From Mycobacterium asiaticum DSM 44297 (GTDB lineage Bacteria > Actinomycetota > Actinomycetes > Mycobacteriales > Mycobacteriaceae), in the NCBI RefSeq assembly GCF_000613245.1, contig NZ_HG964939.1, positions 169,724 to 233,723 of the forward strand: a stretch of DNA of 64,000 bases, in the 5' to 3' direction. Of this stretch, positions 17,396 through 24,547 are shown one piece after another. Every line of letters begins with the position of its first letter. Positions within the stretch are counted from its first letter, which is position 1. A program made the position numbers and the translations under genes. The notes beneath the pieces were generated by a model. The model was not told the origin of the DNA, did not search any database, and worked only from the letters and a program-made list of their open reading frames with translations.

Positions 17396-17539
17396 GGTGC
17401 GGTCACTGACTGGCCCCGCGGTTCGGCACGCCCTCTTAGTCAACGTTCAGCTGAATTTAGGCAACTCATCAGGGTGGGTCCCAAATCGCCACCCGCGCAA
17501 CCAGTAACGTTGAGGCGTGGTCGATAACCGGGGTGTGCG

Positions 17540-18070
17540 ATGAGTGTCGCCGGCTTCGTTCTTGGCCTGGTCGGCACCGTTCTGGCGGTGGCATCGCTGG
17601 GGTGGCAGCTGGTCACGCAGCGAATGCAGCGTCCGCGGCCCAAGCTGACTCCCGTCGTCGGCCGGTTGACTCCGGACGGCCTGGTGACCAACGACGCCAG
17701 CCGCGATGTGCGCGAGTCACTGGCCGACATTGCTGAGCAGTTGGAGGACATTCCGCTGATCATCGGGGTCAAGGTCGTCAACGCCGGACGCGAACCGTTC
17801 CACGTCGCCGGGTGGGCGGTCCGATCTGACCCGGACGGCACATCGCTGGTGCCGCTGGAAAAGCCGATCGCGGGGGCAGACGTTCCGCACGACATACCGC
17901 CCGGTGGTTGCGCCCTCTTCCTGACCGAGCTGCAACACGCCTACCGTTTCGCCGCTGGTGCCGAAGGCGAGTCACCGCGCATTGTGCTCACCGTGTCCTC
18001 CGGCGCACGCACCTACGCCACCAAACCGGTTGCACCCGAGGTGTTCTCGGGGCTTTCCCGCCCCAGCTAG
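17540..18070 (+). CDS. Single-pass membrane protein of unknown function
   Basis: 176 residues from ATG 17540. Residues about 3-25 (VAGFVLGLVGTVLAVASLGWQ) form one membrane segment without a cleavage site, so the rest is probably an anchored beta-rich domain: IIGVKVVNAGREPFHVAGWAV and LTELQHAYRFAAG resemble the fold often seen in small membrane-tethered phage/host proteins, but no family could be named. Its stop overlaps the stop of the convergent AraC gene by 4 bases. Confidence 0.6.
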   Translation: MSVAGFVLGLVGTVLAVASLGWQLVTQRMQRPRPKLTPVVGRLTPDGLVTNDASRDVRESLADIAEQLEDIPLIIGVKVVNAGREPFHVAGWAVRSDPDGTSLVPLEKPIAGADVPHDIPPGGCALFLTELQHAYRFAAGAEGESPRIVLTVSSGARTYATKPVAPEVFSGLSRPS

Positions 18071-19020
18071 CCACGCAGCGTGACGTGCGGGCTCTTACCG
18101 TATATCTCCCGGTAGAAAACCGAGAACCGGCCCAAGTGGCCGAAGCCCCAACGTCGCGCGATCTCACCGACACTGGTCACGGACCGATCACTGACAACCA
18201 GGTCGAGATGCGCATGTTGCAACCGAACCTGGCGGACGTACTCCATGGGTGTGCAGTCGCGGTGCTTGCGGAACATGTACTGCAGCGCCCGCGGAGTGAC
18301 GTAAATGGCTGACGCGATACCGGTCAGGGTGATGTCGGTGTGCGCGTTGTCGTCGATGTAGGTGATGGCCTTGCGGAGCAGCAGCGGGCTGCTGTCGCGA
18401 CGGTCCAGGCGGGTCGGCTCCAACCGCGCGGTGTTCGGCAAGGTGGCCAGCAATGTGCTTGCTACGTAACGCTCCAGCCCCGACGTGATCAACCGGCTTT
18501 CTTGTGCGTACCGATTCGCCGCGACCCGACCGACGTATCCGATCGTGTCGAATAGTTGCCTGCTCGCCTGCGGCGAGACAGGAACCGAGCCGGTCAGTCG
18601 CACCGGCTTGTCGCTACCGTGCCGTTCGGCCGCAATGCTGCTCAGCAGGTCGGGCCTGATCATCAGCTGGTCGTAATGGCCCTGCCGAACGAATCCCTCG
18701 CTGGGCACCCCCTGGATCGCGCCGATGGCCCCGGCCTCACCGGGGCGGAAGGAAGCCGCGGCCCGCCCCCGCGGTCGCTCTTGCAACTCGCCGGACACCA
18801 CTCTGCACACCAGGATTTTTTCCGGCGGGTCCATCTCGTAGCGGAAGTCGAGACCGCACTCCGCGGCGTCGAAACCGATCGAGCCGACGAACGCCCGCTC
18901 CATCCGCAGCAGCGCCGACTCGTCGCCGGAGGTTTTGCTGATACGCACGTTGGAGATATTTGCGCTCAGAACAGCCTCGGCGACGCCGAGGTCTTTGGTA
19001 TCGAGAAGAACGGTAAACAT
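18067..19020 (-). CDS. AraC-family transcriptional regulator
   Basis: 317 residues from ATG 19020. The C-terminal ~100 residues contain two helix-turn-helix motifs: TLTGIASAIYVTPRALQYMF, and VGEIARRWGFGHLGRFSVFY followed by the family-typical KSP near the end. The N-terminal ~200 residues are an effector domain of the AraC_binding_2/CbdA type (the segment about 60-200 has VSPQASRQLFDTIGYVGRVA). Likely controls the esterase next to it on the same strand, or the hydrolase and di-iron genes further on; no operator was identified. Confidence 0.85.
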   Translation of the reverse strand: MFTVLLDTKDLGVAEAVLSANISNVRISKTSGDESALLRMERAFVGSIGFDAAECGLDFRYEMDPPEKILVCRVVSGELQERPRGRAAASFRPGEAGAIGAIQGVPSEGFVRQGHYDQLMIRPDLLSSIAAERHGSDKPVRLTGSVPVSPQASRQLFDTIGYVGRVAANRYAQESRLITSGLERYVASTLLATLPNTARLEPTRLDRRDSSPLLLRKAITYIDDNAHTDITLTGIASAIYVTPRALQYMFRKHRDCTPMEYVRQVRLQHAHLDLVVSDRSVTSVGEIARRWGFGHLGRFSVFYREIYGKSPHVTLRG

Positions 19021-19204
19021 CTGTCGGCTTTCGGGCAGGTGACGATGGCCACGGCATCGTGCTGAGCCGACTCAGCCATTATCCACCACGCGAAGCCGAC
19101 ACGTAAGGGCACCGGGCGGCCAGGAGGCCCTAGTGGCGCCACTGAGCAGGCCAAACGTGATCCAAACTGATCTACTGAAATCCCGTTTCCTGGACCGCTG
19201 GGCG

Positions 19205-20512
19205 TCAGATCCGCAGGGCTGTGCCGCCCAGAGCTGGGATGCCGTCATGTGCGAATGCGGCCCAACGACCGCGCGTCGTGCGGGCCAGCTGCGCGTCGAT
19301 CGGGTCGCTCCCGGTGCCCAGCATCGGTGCGTCAGCCCAAGACGCCGGCGTGCCGAGCAGTAGCGGCAGCTCGATGCAGTGGCATGCGCCCAGCGGCGCC
19401 CCGGCCGGTGACCAGTCCACCCGGAACGTGGCGGCCCGGCCGCCAGCCGAGATCCACAGCTTGGCCAGGTCCAGCGCGGGGCGACTGAAAATCCGCTTCG
19501 TGACCGATCGCACGACCAGCCCGGTCATCGCATTTCCGAGCCGCCCGAGCCGCCCGAGCCGACGGCCGCGCGGGTCCATGGCGACGAACGGGGCGGCGTC
19601 GTCGCAGGTGTAGCCGGCAAGTATCTCGACGTTCGATGCCGCGTCCAGCAGTCGGCGCCGCTCGTCAGGGGTGGCCGGCAGCGGCGCCATGCCCGCGATG
19701 GGTGCGAACGGGAACCCGCCGCGCGCACCGAATCGCTGTGCCGTTGCGACAGCTGCCATTTGAGCGTCCAGCAGTTGTCCGATGCTGGCTTCGGCAGGGC
19801 TGACATCGCGCAATGCCTCATTCGCCGAGTTCCGCATCGCGGCGGTCATTGCCTCGCGGCCATACCGCAGGCCCAGCGGTGCGCTCTGCAGGATGGCGCG
19901 GTGGAACAGCCCTGCGGTGCCGTCGCTCAGGATCAGCGATAGGACACTGTCTGCGCCGGCGGACTGGCCGAAGATGGTGACCCGCGACCGGTCACCGCCG
20001 AACGCGGCGATGTTGTGCTGGACCCAGTGCAGCGCCATGATCTGATCGCGCAGGCCCAAGTTCGCATCGCCGTCGCCATCGGGGTTGAGGTAGCCGAAGA
20101 TGCCGAGGCGGTAGGTGACGGTGACCACCACGACGCGGCCGTCGGCTACCAGCTCATCCGGGTCGTACTTCGGCGCCTCACCACTGCCTGAGACATAAGC
20201 GCCGCCGTGGAACCAGACCATAACCGGCAAGCCCTGGGCGTCGGAAGGTGCTGTGACACTGAGCACTTGGCATTGTTCATGCTGCGACAAATTGGCCACC
20301 ACCGGGCCCGTCACGAACTCCAGTCTGGACGGCAACTGCGGGCACACCGGCCCGCGGCGGGTCGCATCGAGGTCGTCAGTGTGCGGCGGAGCTGGAACCG
20401 GGGCGCCGAAGCGGCTGGCTCTGGCATACGGAATGCCGCGTGCCCGGACCAGCATCCCGTCGTCGTCGACGACCAGCGGACCGGACTTCGTCGCCAAGCG
20501 TCGCCGTGCCAC
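19205..20512 (-). CDS. Type-B carboxylesterase
   Basis: 435 residues. Alpha/beta-hydrolase of the carboxylesterase/cholinesterase class: oxyanion segment MVWFHGGAYVSGSG, YRLGIFGYL, nucleophile elbow FGQSAGADSVLSL (Ser), and GACHCIELPLLLGTP, which matches the catalytic His region (usually GAxHGxELPYVFG). The acid residue would lie in TCDDAAPFVAMDP. It is about 60-70 residues shorter than most members (about 500), mainly because it lacks part of the central insert, but all catalytic elements are present. A cytosolic lipase/esterase; substrate unknown. It diverges from the small hydrolase at 20578. Confidence 0.85.
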   Translation of the reverse strand: MARRRLATKSGPLVVDDDGMLVRARGIPYARASRFGAPVPAPPHTDDLDATRRGPVCPQLPSRLEFVTGPVVANLSQHEQCQVLSVTAPSDAQGLPVMVWFHGGAYVSGSGEAPKYDPDELVADGRVVVVTVTYRLGIFGYLNPDGDGDANLGLRDQIMALHWVQHNIAAFGGDRSRVTIFGQSAGADSVLSLILSDGTAGLFHRAILQSAPLGLRYGREAMTAAMRNSANEALRDVSPAEASIGQLLDAQMAAVATAQRFGARGGFPFAPIAGMAPLPATPDERRRLLDAASNVEILAGYTCDDAAPFVAMDPRGRRLGRLGRLGNAMTGLVVRSVTKRIFSRPALDLAKLWISAGGRAATFRVDWSPAGAPLGACHCIELPLLLGTPASWADAPMLGTGSDPIDAQLARTTRGRWAAFAHDGIPALGGTALRI

Positions 20513-20577
20513 CGCGTTACGGTACTCCGCGGTGTGCAGCCGGCCCGCGCGACAGCTCGGGGGTGTTAGATCGCAGC

Positions 20578-21333
20578 ATGGGCGAACGTGTCACGTTCCG
20601 AAGCTGCACCGGACCCACCCTGTCTGGCGTGATCGAAGTGCCGGACGGGGCGGTGCGCGGTTGGGGAGTTCTAGCCCACGGCTTCACCCTGGGCAAGGAC
20701 TCACCGGCCGCGGCGCGGATCTGTAAGCAACTAGCCGCGGATGGCATCGGCATGCTGCGTTTTGACGCGTTGGGCCTCGGTGGGTCCGAAGGAGACTGGG
20801 GTGACGGCTCTTTCACCGTCAAGGTCGACGACATCATTAGGGCATGCGAGTTCATGTCCGAACGTGGGACAGCGGCCGACCTACTGGTTGGGCACTCGTG
20901 GGGTGGGGCGGCCGCTCTCGCGGCGGCGCGGCGGTCACCCGGCGTACGCGCCGTCGTGACGGTCGCGGCGCCAGTTGATCCCAGCCACGTCGAAAAGCAT
21001 TACGACGCAGTGCTTGACCGGGTTTTTTCCGAGGGCGCGGCCGAGTGGATGGTCGGCGGCCGGACGCTGACGCTCAAGCGCGCTTTCGTCGAGGACGTCC
21101 GCACCGCGCACCTGCACGACAAGATCAAAGACCTGCAACTGCCACTGCTCATCCTGCACTCGCCGACGGACAACACCGTCGGCATCGAGAACGCGAGCGA
21201 AATTTTCAACCTGGCCCGGCACCCGCGCAGCTTCGTATCCCTCGAAGGCTCAGATCACCTACTCACCGCGCGTGGTCAGGCGCGGCGGGCCGGACGGATC
21301 ATCGGCGCCTGGGCCGATGCTTACCTCGACTGA
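20578..21333 (+). CDS. Alpha/beta hydrolase (serine aminopeptidase S33/OsmC-associated type)
   Basis: 251 residues from ATG 20578; a longer frame to 20440 overlaps the divergent esterase and is rejected. Core motifs: VLAHGFTLGKDSPAA (HG oxyanion), RFDALGLGGSEGDWGD, nucleophile GHSWGGAAAL, acid in ILHSPTDNTVGIENA, and catalytic His in EGSDHLLT. This is the hydrolase type frequently fused or paired with an OsmC peroxidase domain; no OsmC domain follows here. Substrate unknown. Confidence 0.82.
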   Translation: MGERVTFRSCTGPTLSGVIEVPDGAVRGWGVLAHGFTLGKDSPAAARICKQLAADGIGMLRFDALGLGGSEGDWGDGSFTVKVDDIIRACEFMSERGTAADLLVGHSWGGAAALAAARRSPGVRAVVTVAAPVDPSHVEKHYDAVLDRVFSEGAAEWMVGGRTLTLKRAFVEDVRTAHLHDKIKDLQLPLLILHSPTDNTVGIENASEIFNLARHPRSFVSLEGSDHLLTARGQARRAGRIIGAWADAYLD

Positions 21334-21340
21334 CATTCAT

Positions 21341-21365
21341 TGACGGTTGTCATTGACGACTGTCA
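21341..21365. promoter_or_regulatory. Tandem palindromic operator TGAC-N4-GTCA (x2)
   Basis: Two copies, 21341-21352 and 21354-21365, 13 bases centre to centre. A candidate -10 (TAGCCT, 21376-21381) follows 10 bases later, so a bound dimer would block the promoter of the di-iron gene at 21420. Symmetry and size are typical of TetR-type operators; the cognate regulator is not identified, although the C-terminal remnant of a TetR-like gene lies at 23.5 kb. Confidence 0.5.
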
Positions 21366-21419
21366 GTCTTAGTAATAGCCTGCACTTGTAGCAACGAGTG
21401 CGGAGGGAATGGAATCACG

Positions 21420-22244
21420 ATGAGCAGCAACGGAATCGACGGCTACCGCGACTTTTTGAAACGCCGCGACGGGGAGGCCGACCTGCTCAACCGTCGCCTG
21501 GCGAACCGGGAGGACTTCTTCACCAGCCTGCAAGACAACCCGGTCCGGTCGCAACATCCGGTCGACCGGGAAACTTTCCTGCGCAATCTGCGGCGCCGGC
21601 GACCCGAACCGGGCCTGGACCGCAAGATGTTGTTCCTGTTGGCGACGTCGAAGCTCAATCAGGCCGAACGCTTCGGGGTCGGCCTCGGCGAGACTTACGG
21701 CCTCAACAGCGATGAAAACTTGCCGCCCGAAAAGGTTTACCTCGAACTCGAAGAGCACTATCACACCCGGCTGCTGGCATACGTGCTCGACGTCTTCGAC
21801 CTGACGTTCCAGGTGGTGCCACCGCCCTTCGTGCTACGCCAGTTCGTCAAGGCCGGAGTCTTCATCCCCGAGCGGCTCAGCTTCATGTTCGTCGGTGCCG
21901 CCGAGATGGCCGGCTGCGTCATGTTCGACGAACTGCGCCGAATCGGCGTCGAAGTATTCGCCGACGAACCCGAGGTCGCTGAGCGCATCGAGCTGCTCTA
22001 CAAGGAGATCCTGACCGACGAGATCGGCCACGTAGGGTACTGCGCGTCCCGATGCACCGCCGCAGAGCGCGCAGTCATGCGGCGGTTGTACCCCCGCATC
22101 ACGAAGCTGTTCGCGCGCCAGACCTTCGAGATCAGCTTGCTCGTCGACGAAGACAGCCTTCAGGCACGCCTCAAGGGCCCGTTCGACGTCGCGGCTTTGA
22201 CCGCGGGCTTGGACAGCGAGACCTACCTGGTGGCTCATCCCTGA
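21420..22244 (+). CDS. Ferritin-like di-iron protein
   Basis: 274 residues from ATG 21420. Not a named family, but the helical sequence carries a convincing di-iron ligand set: E112xxH115 in ELEEHYHTRLL, E162 in VGAAEMAGCV, and E201xxH204 in ILTDEIGHVGYC; E83 in NQAERFG may be another ligand. This is the ExxH pair arrangement of ferritin-like oxidases, hydroxylases and desaturases. The purine-rich GGAGGG at 21402-21407 is 12 bases from the ATG. It precedes the DapB-like dehydrogenase gene by 95 bases on the same strand, suggesting joint action on one substrate. Reaction unknown. Confidence 0.65.
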   Translation: MSSNGIDGYRDFLKRRDGEADLLNRRLANREDFFTSLQDNPVRSQHPVDRETFLRNLRRRRPEPGLDRKMLFLLATSKLNQAERFGVGLGETYGLNSDENLPPEKVYLELEEHYHTRLLAYVLDVFDLTFQVVPPPFVLRQFVKAGVFIPERLSFMFVGAAEMAGCVMFDELRRIGVEVFADEPEVAERIELLYKEILTDEIGHVGYCASRCTAAERAVMRRLYPRITKLFARQTFEISLLVDEDSLQARLKGPFDVAALTAGLDSETYLVAHP

Positions 22245-22339
22245 GTCGGCATAGGTGGCGACCTTTTGCGCATCGACTGTGCCGTTTGTGTGCGCCTAGG
22301 ATCAGGCCTCACAACCGCTATCGCTGAAAGGCAACGCCT

Positions 22340-23452
22340 GTGACCTCATCGCCTTCGCGCGCGACGCGTCGCGTGGTCCACGTCGGCACCGGCATGACGG
22401 GAAGTGTGGCGCTGCGGGCGATCATCGACGACCCCGCGTTGGATCTGGTCGCGGTCAAGGTGTCCACTCCGGCGAAAGTTGGCACAGACGCCGGTCAATT
22501 GTGCGGGCGGCCGGATGTCGGCATCACCGCCATCTCCGACGTGGCGGCTGTCCTGGATGCCAAGCCGGACTGCGTGGCGTACTGCGCCACCGCCGTGCGA
22601 CGCGAGGATGAGGTGATCGCCGACATCGTCGGATATCTGGAGGCCGGCATCAACGTCGTGACCATCTCCGCAATCCCGATGGTGTATCCGCAAGCGGCCC
22701 CGGCCAAATGGCGGGATCCGATCGAACAGGCCGCTCGCAAGGGCAACGCGACCTTCTACGCCACCGGATGCGAACCCGGCTTCGTGAGCCTGAATCTGCC
22801 TACGGCGTTGCTGTCGGGTGCGGGCGTGGTCGACGCCTACCGCATGGACGAGTACGCCCTCGACCTCGACCTGGCTTATCCCATCTGGGAAGTCCTGCAC
22901 GAGTCGATGGGTTTCGGCAAGCCCGACGGTCACGTTCCGATTCGCATTGCGTCCGGCAAGGTCAACAACGACTGGGAACCAGTCGTGCGCTACATCGCTG
23001 ACACGCTGTCGGTCGACGTTGAAAAGGTCGCGCTGGACTGGGAGACGCTGCTCGCCCCGGACGACCTCGAGACCGCACTCGGTGTGATTCCACAGAACAC
23101 TATTTGCGCGCACCGCTGGCAGCTCGCCGCGATATGCGAGGGGCGACCCGTCGTGTCGGTTCAATACTTCGCGACGGTGACGTCCACGCCTTGGCCCGAA
23201 AGCTGGCCGCGCCCAGCCAAACCTGGCCAGGGCGGAATGGTGTTCCGCGTCAAGGGCTCACCCAGTATGACCCTCGATTTGCGTCTCGACCCGGCGGAAG
23301 ACGATGCGACCAATCCAGGCGTGGCTGCGACGGCGATGGCGGCGGTCAACGCGATACCCGCGGTCATCGACGCCGCGCCGGGGGTGCTGCCGGTGCCGCT
23401 GGCCGGGCCGGCGGTTGTCACTCGCCAAATGCGTTGTGGCGGTGCAATTTAG
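22340..23452 (+). CDS. NAD(P)H-dependent dehydrogenase, DapB-like (2,4-diaminopentanoate dehydrogenase family)
   Basis: 370 residues from GTG 22340. The N-terminal Rossmann fold starts VVHVGTGMTGSVALRAI (G-x-G-x-x-G), followed by PDVGITAISDVAAVLDAKPDCV and INVVTISAIPMVYP. The family, related to dihydrodipicolinate reductase, contains amine/imine dehydrogenases and many uncharacterised actinobacterial members about 350-370 residues long, often beside lipid or steroid genes. C-terminal segment MRCGGAI is typical of the mycobacterial group. Probably co-regulated with the di-iron protein upstream. Confidence 0.72.
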   Translation: MTSSPSRATRRVVHVGTGMTGSVALRAIIDDPALDLVAVKVSTPAKVGTDAGQLCGRPDVGITAISDVAAVLDAKPDCVAYCATAVRREDEVIADIVGYLEAGINVVTISAIPMVYPQAAPAKWRDPIEQAARKGNATFYATGCEPGFVSLNLPTALLSGAGVVDAYRMDEYALDLDLAYPIWEVLHESMGFGKPDGHVPIRIASGKVNNDWEPVVRYIADTLSVDVEKVALDWETLLAPDDLETALGVIPQNTICAHRWQLAAICEGRPVVSVQYFATVTSTPWPESWPRPAKPGQGGMVFRVKGSPSMTLDLRLDPAEDDATNPGVAATAMAAVNAIPAVIDAAPGVLPVPLAGPAVVTRQMRCGGAI

Positions 23453-23526
23453 GCCCGCGGCGCCGGTTCCATTTCGTAAGGAATCTTTGCGGCCGTGGCT
23501 GATCCGGGCTGCCGTCAGGGCGGGGC

Positions 23527-23730
23527 TCATCTAGTCCAGCGTGAAGCCAGAGCGTTGCAAATGGTGCGTTGCTCGATCTCATCCAGATCGTGCATCAGGA
23601 GTCCTTCGACGGTGAAAATGCCGATCATCACCTCGGCTTCCACAGTCGACGTTGAGACTCCCGCAGTCTCCAATTCGTAACGGAACATGCTGCCGGTGAT
23701 CAAGTGGAAGTTACGATGCCACTCGGCGAT
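23527..23730 (-). pseudogene. C-terminal fragment of a TetR-family regulator
   Basis: On the minus strand about 68 codons up to the stop at 23527 read as a TetR C-terminal domain: WHRNFHLITGSMFRYELETA, then AEVMIGIFTVEGLLMHDLDE and a final helix. The frame stays open to 23934, but upstream of about 23724 it is antisense to the hydrolase fragment and has no DNA-binding HTH. The regulator therefore lacks its entire N-terminal half. Assignment is by resemblance to TetR C-termini; low-moderate confidence. Confidence 0.4.
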
Positions 23731-23904
23731 GGAGGCCGAATGGTCACCCCCTACGCCAAGGCTAAGAAGATCGTGGCGCGCATCCCCCACGGTGAAGTCC
23801 GCTCCTATGACTGCACGCACTTCGAGCCATACCTGGACCCGTACTTCGAGGGGATCGTGACCGATCAGATCGAATTCCTCAATCGCCACGTTCCGGCGGC
23901 GTGA
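23704..23904 (+). pseudogene. C-terminal fragment of an alpha/beta hydrolase
   Basis: 66 codons (ATG 23704 to stop 23904) end in the characteristic hydrolase tail: VTPYAKAKKIVARIPHGEVR, then YDCTHFEPYLDPYFEG with the catalytic-type His, and DQIEFLNRHVPA. There is no nucleophile elbow or N-terminal sheet upstream, where instead the opposite-strand TetR remnant begins. It looks like the 3' end of a gene whose 5' part was deleted. Confidence 0.55.
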
Positions 23905-23952
23905 CTCCGCAGACACTCGACGCCCGCAGCGCACCAGACGCGCGCCCGGCGA

Positions 23953-24138
23953 CCTTCGGCCGTGGTGGCCGATGTGGCAACAGCCTGGATCCGTTGTCCG
24001 CGAAGGATGCCAGCCGTGACCAACGGCAAGCCCGTCTGCATACCGGGCACCGTCAACAAGCTCAGCGCCGCCGCCATACGCCCAGTGCCACAGCGCATTC
24101 AGTGCTTCCTGGGCCGCACCTTCAATCCCTTTAAGTAG
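23953..24138 (+). pseudogene. C-terminal fragment of a short-chain dehydrogenase
   Basis: The frame ending at TAG 24136-24138 reads AVTNGKPVCIPGTVNKLSAA then RPVPQRIQCFLGRTF, resembling the C-terminal lid of SDR enzymes (xxGKxVxVPGxxNKL...P). Preceding codons (VVADVATAWI) may also belong. The Rossmann core with YxxxK is absent. Assignment by pattern only. Confidence 0.4.
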
Positions 24139-24214
24139 ACCAACTCCAAGTCGCTGGTCGCGTTATGTACGTGCTCAGCGAAGATCGACCAGATCTTCTA
24201 GGTAATCGGCTGAT
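24139..24214. other. Short non-coding gap
   Basis: Between the SDR fragment and the nirD stop codon; nothing recognisable was seen apart from somewhat lower GC than the flanks. Confidence 0.4.
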
Positions 24215-24547
24215 TCAAGCTGGCGCGCCGTTGCGCTCGGGAATGCTCAGGTGGATCGCTCCCGCCTCGTCCGCTCGCACGGGGTACGTAGCGACCGAGG
24301 GTCCGCCGTTGGAGATCTCACAGCCGGTCTCGAGGTCGTAGGTGTAGCTATGCAGCGGGCAAACGACGACGCGGTCGTCTGCCAGCCCGTCCGCCAACGG
24401 GCCGCCCTGGTGTGGGCAGACGGCGTCGAGCGCGCGCAGCGAGCCGTTCCGCAGCCGAAACACTGCGATCTGGCGGCCGTCGACGGCGAAGGCGCGGCCC
24501 TCGCACACTGGCAGGTCGTCGACCGAGCCCACGGTGATGTCGGTCAT
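24215..24547 (-). CDS. nirD: Nitrite reductase small subunit (Rieske-type)
   Basis: 110 residues from ATG 24547, whose ATGA overlaps the nirB stop, a coupled start; a longer frame to 24631 is antisense to nothing useful and lies inside nirB. The Rieske-like fold keeps both [2Fe-2S] ligand pairs, CPHQGG (CxH) and CPLHSY (CxxH), so the cluster is probably present (many NirD proteins lack them). With NirB it forms the NADH-dependent assimilatory nitrite reductase reducing nitrite to ammonium in the cytosol. Confidence 0.93.
   Translation of the reverse strand: MTDITVGSVDDLPVCEGRAFAVDGRQIAVFRLRNGSLRALDAVCPHQGGPLADGLADDRVVVCPLHSYTYDLETGCEISNGGPSVATYPVRADEAGAIHLSIPERNGAPA

Noticed and set aside
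21409..21423. Four-codon upstream frame (Met-Glu-Ser-Arg) whose TGA overlaps the start of the di-iron gene
   Set aside because: Its ATG is only one base after the GGAGGG purine run, too close for initiation; the run is better placed for the main ATG at 21420.
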